From: Lycium barbarum
Taxonomy: Eukaryota > Streptophyta > Magnoliopsida > Solanales > Solanaceae
Length of the DNA stretch: 64,000 nucleotides
Direction of reading: 5' to 3'
NCBI RefSeq assembly: GCF_019175385.1
Contig: NC_083343.1
Location: 52,536,457-52,600,456 of the forward strand
Under the pieces are notes generated by a model. The model was given only the letters and a program-made list of their open reading frames with translations, did no database searches and was not told the DNA's origin. Position numbers and translations under genes: made by a program. Positions 62,134 to 64,000 of the stretch are shown here, piece by piece. Position 1 is the first letter of the stretch. Every line of letters begins with the position of its first letter.

Positions 62134-64000
62134 ATGCCGCCAAAGGGAAAAGCTACAGCTGCCCAGAAGGGCAAAGCTACGATAAAGAGGCAGGCGGAAA
62201 GAGAGCCTCCGGCAAATGTAGAGGAAAGCGAATCGCAAAGTGAGGTCGTGCCCAATGTAGGACAGCAGGGAGGAGCCTCAGCTCCGATTCCTCCATCGAG
62301 TGTTTCGGGTCAACAAGTGTCCAAGGCCATCCATTTATTGACACAATTGGTTGCCGCTCAGGCACAACGACAGGATGCGGGTCCAAGGGATCGTTCAGCT
62401 AGCACGAGAGCCCGTGACTTTATGGCCTTAAATCCTCCAGAATTCTTTGGGTCAAAGCCAGATGAAGATCCGCAAAATTTTATCGATGAGATGTTGAGGA
62501 CTTTAGAGATTATCCATGCTTCCGAGACCGAATCCGTGGAGTTGGCTTCTTATAGAATCCGCGATGTGGCGGTGTTATGGTATAAGAATTGGGTGATAAC
62601 AAGAGGAAAAAATGTTCCACCTCCCGTGTGGCAAGAGTTTGTAGATGCCTTTATTCGTCACTACTTGCCACCCGAAGTCCGCCGAGCTAGAGCGGAAAAG
62701 TTCCTGAATTTAAAGCAAAGGGGTATGAGTGCCCGAGAGTATAGCATGCAATTCAACTCATTGGCTCGATATGCTCCGACTATGGTGGCCGACATGGGAG
62801 ACAGGATCTATAGATTTGTGAGTGGTCTGGGGCCACATTTGTACAGAGATTGTTTGACGGCCTCCTTGCAAGACGGGATGGATATTTCCCGGATACAGGC
62901 CCATGCTCAGAATCTCGAGGAACGACAACGACAGCAAAGAAGTGATCGTGATGGTGACAGAAGACAAGGTAAGAGGGCTAGATCTATGGGAGAGAACAGT
63001 GAGTATAGAGAGGGACCGAGACAGACACATCCCAGGCGCTCAGGTCAGTCCGTGACTAGTGCGCCTCCCAGATTCTCAGACGGAAGGTTCGATCGCTCTT
63101 TCCAGTCAGGGCAGGGTCAGAGTTCGAGGGCCCCAAGTTCTCAGTATCAGGGAGATTTTAGTCAGAGGAGACCTCCAGTACCGCGGTGTAGCCAGTGTGG
63201 CAAATTACATTCCGGACGGTGTCGTCAGGGTTCGGATGCTTGTTATGCTTGCGGGCAAGTTGGTCACATGATGAGAGATTGCCCCTCAGCGAGAGATAGA
63301 GCTGGGACTCAGCCTACAGGCTCAGCAGCGGGTTCTTCTTCAGCACGCCCGACAACACAGACTCCTCAGACTACAGCAGGTAGAGGCAGAGGTAGAGGGG
63401 GAGCATCTACTTCAGGTGCTGTTCAGCCCCGTGTGTATGCTTTAGCTGGGCGACAGGATCTCGAGTCTTCCCCAGATGTTGTCACAGGTACCCTGACTAT
63501 ATTTTCCCGTGACGTATATGCTCTGATTGATCCAGGTTCTACCTTCTCATATATTACTCCGTATATCGCTGATTGTGTTGGGGTGAGACCCGAGCCAATT
63601 AAACCTTTCGAAGTATTCACTCCGGTTGGTGATCCTGTAATAGCGAGGCAAGTATATAAGAACTGTGTAGTCCTTATACGTGATCGTCAGACAAAGGCTG
63701 ATTTGATTGAACTTGAGATGATAGATTTTGACGTAATTATGGGTATGGACTGGTTGGCGTCATGCTATACTAATGTTTGTTGCCGGACAAAGGTAGTTCG
63801 ATTCAAATTTCCGGGAGAGCCCATACTCGAGTGGAAGGGTAATACAGTTTCCCCAAAGGGTAGGTTTATTTCCTACCTTAAGGCGAGAAAGATGATAGCC
63901 AAGGGTTATATTTGTCATCTAGTTCGGGTTCATGACACGGAAGCGGGAGTGCCAACTTTCCAGTCTGTCCCGGTAGTGAATGAATTCCCAGATGTGTTTC
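62134..64000 (+). CDS. gag-pol: B2 gag-pol polyprotein, N-terminal 622 codons, open to window edge
   Basis: From the ATG at 62134 (MPPKGKATAAQKGKA) I read 622 codons with no stop or frameshift to the window end. Gag domain: DFMALNPPEFFGSKPDEDP, LASYRIRDVAVLWYKNWVIT, YLPPEVRRARAEKFLNL and SLARYAPTMVADMGDRIYRF. Knuckles: CSQCGKLHSGRC and CYACGQVGHMMRDC. GRGRGRGG is followed by the retropepsin site YALIDPGSTFSYIT and [10 protein letters not shown]. The RT begins at VVNEFPDVF, where the window stops. Gag and Pol are in a single frame, as in other plant chromoviruses. This is the best candidate here for an enzyme source, but RT, RNase H, integrase and 3' LTR cannot be judged. Confidence 0.92.
   Translation, partial: MPPKGKATAAQKGKATIKRQAEREPPANVEESESQSEVVPNVGQQGGASAPIPPSSVSGQQVSKAIHLLTQLVAAQAQRQDAGPRDRSASTRARDFMALNPPEFFGSKPDEDPQNFIDEMLRTLEIIHASETESVELASYRIRDVAVLWYKNWVITRGKNVPPPVWQEFVDAFIRHYLPPEVRRARAEKFLNLKQRGMSAREYSMQFNSLARYAPTMVADMGDRIYRFVSGLGPHLYRDCLTASLQDGMDISRIQAHAQNLEERQRQQRSDRDGDRRQGKRARSMGENSEYREGPRQTHPRRSGQSVTSAPPRFSDGRFDRSFQSGQGQSSRAPSSQYQGDFSQRRPPVPRCSQCGKLHSGRCRQGSDACYACGQVGHMMRDCPSARDRAGTQPTGSAAGSSSARPTTQTPQTTAGRGRGRGGASTSGAVQPRVYALAGRQDLESSPDVVTGTLTIFSRDVYALIDPGSTFSYITPYIADCVGVRPEPIKPFEVFTPVGDPVIARQVYKNCVVLIRDRQTKADLIELEMIDFDVIMGMDWLASCYTNVCCRTKVVRFKFPGEPILEWKGNTVSPKGRFISYLKARKMIAKGYICHLVRVHDTEAGVPTFQSVPVVNEFPDVF

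Larger units (their letters stand above)
59451..64000 (+). mobile_element. Element B2, Tekay/Del chromovirus, runs off window
   Basis: LTR starts TGTTACACCTCGG at 59451 inside Athila integrase. Full 5' LTR, primer site, leader and gag-pol open to the window end. Left flank AGTAT (59446-59450) is the expected target copy; its partner is outside. Same family as B1 but without the coding stops seen there. Confidence 0.9.

Overview
The window is a stack of nested plant LTR retrotransposons. I found no host protein gene, tRNA gene or intact rRNA gene. Every recognisable coding piece is Ty3/gypsy gag or pol. There are two lineages: an old Athila-type element (tRNA-Asp-type primer site) and several Tekay/Del-type chromoviral elements with very long LTRs (about 2.5-4 kb) and the initiator-Met primer site TGGTATCAGAGC. 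This suggests gene-poor heterochromatin of a large flowering-plant genome. The LTR styles recall Solanaceae, but that is memory, not proof.

Nesting, oldest first. (1) An Athila-like element on + spans about 389-59450 and is cut by three insertions. (2) A solo LTR (family F, minus) lies at 2018-4465 in Athila gag, with duplicated target GATGG. (3) A composite of family A lies at 7453-58049 in the Athila reverse transcriptase (target TGCCA). It has three LTRs and two internal regions that share the central LTR. (4) Element B1 (9525-19079, autonomous type, gag-pol with seven stops) sits in the A leader and has fused with the first A LTR. (5) Element C (20343-47610, target CCGTC) sits in A gag; its internal region is non-coding. 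(6) Element D1 (25552-35019, minus, target GAGCT) sits inside C and carries an intact gag but no pol. (7) D2 (39899-47303) sits in the 3' LTR of C and has suffered tandem duplication and deletion. (8) B2 (59451 to the window end) interrupts Athila integrase; its gag-pol frame is open for 622 codons up to the window edge. At the left edge are two further LTR scraps (1-319 minus, 320-388 plus).

How the parts may work together: B-type elements carry the enzymes (protease, reverse transcriptase, RNase H, integrase, chromodomain). A and D1 encode only Gag, and C and D2 encode nothing recognisable. All share primer site, leader and LTR end signals, so B-like elements could mobilise the others.

The strongest new signals are RNA-level. 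First, a leader stem-loop just 3' of the primer site has covarying stems. Its loop holds a self-complementary hexamer, GTGCAC in A/C/D and GCGCGC in B, resembling a retroviral dimerisation site. Second, a 5S-rRNA-like segment, colinear with 5S positions 1-103, lies between truncated gag and the polypurine tract of both gag-only families. Third, a three-hairpin module with compensatory changes occurs in the LTRs of families A, B, C, D and F. Fourth, a hairpin directly precedes every polypurine tract visible in the Tekay-type elements. D1 also holds a degenerate array of about a dozen 41-bp units.
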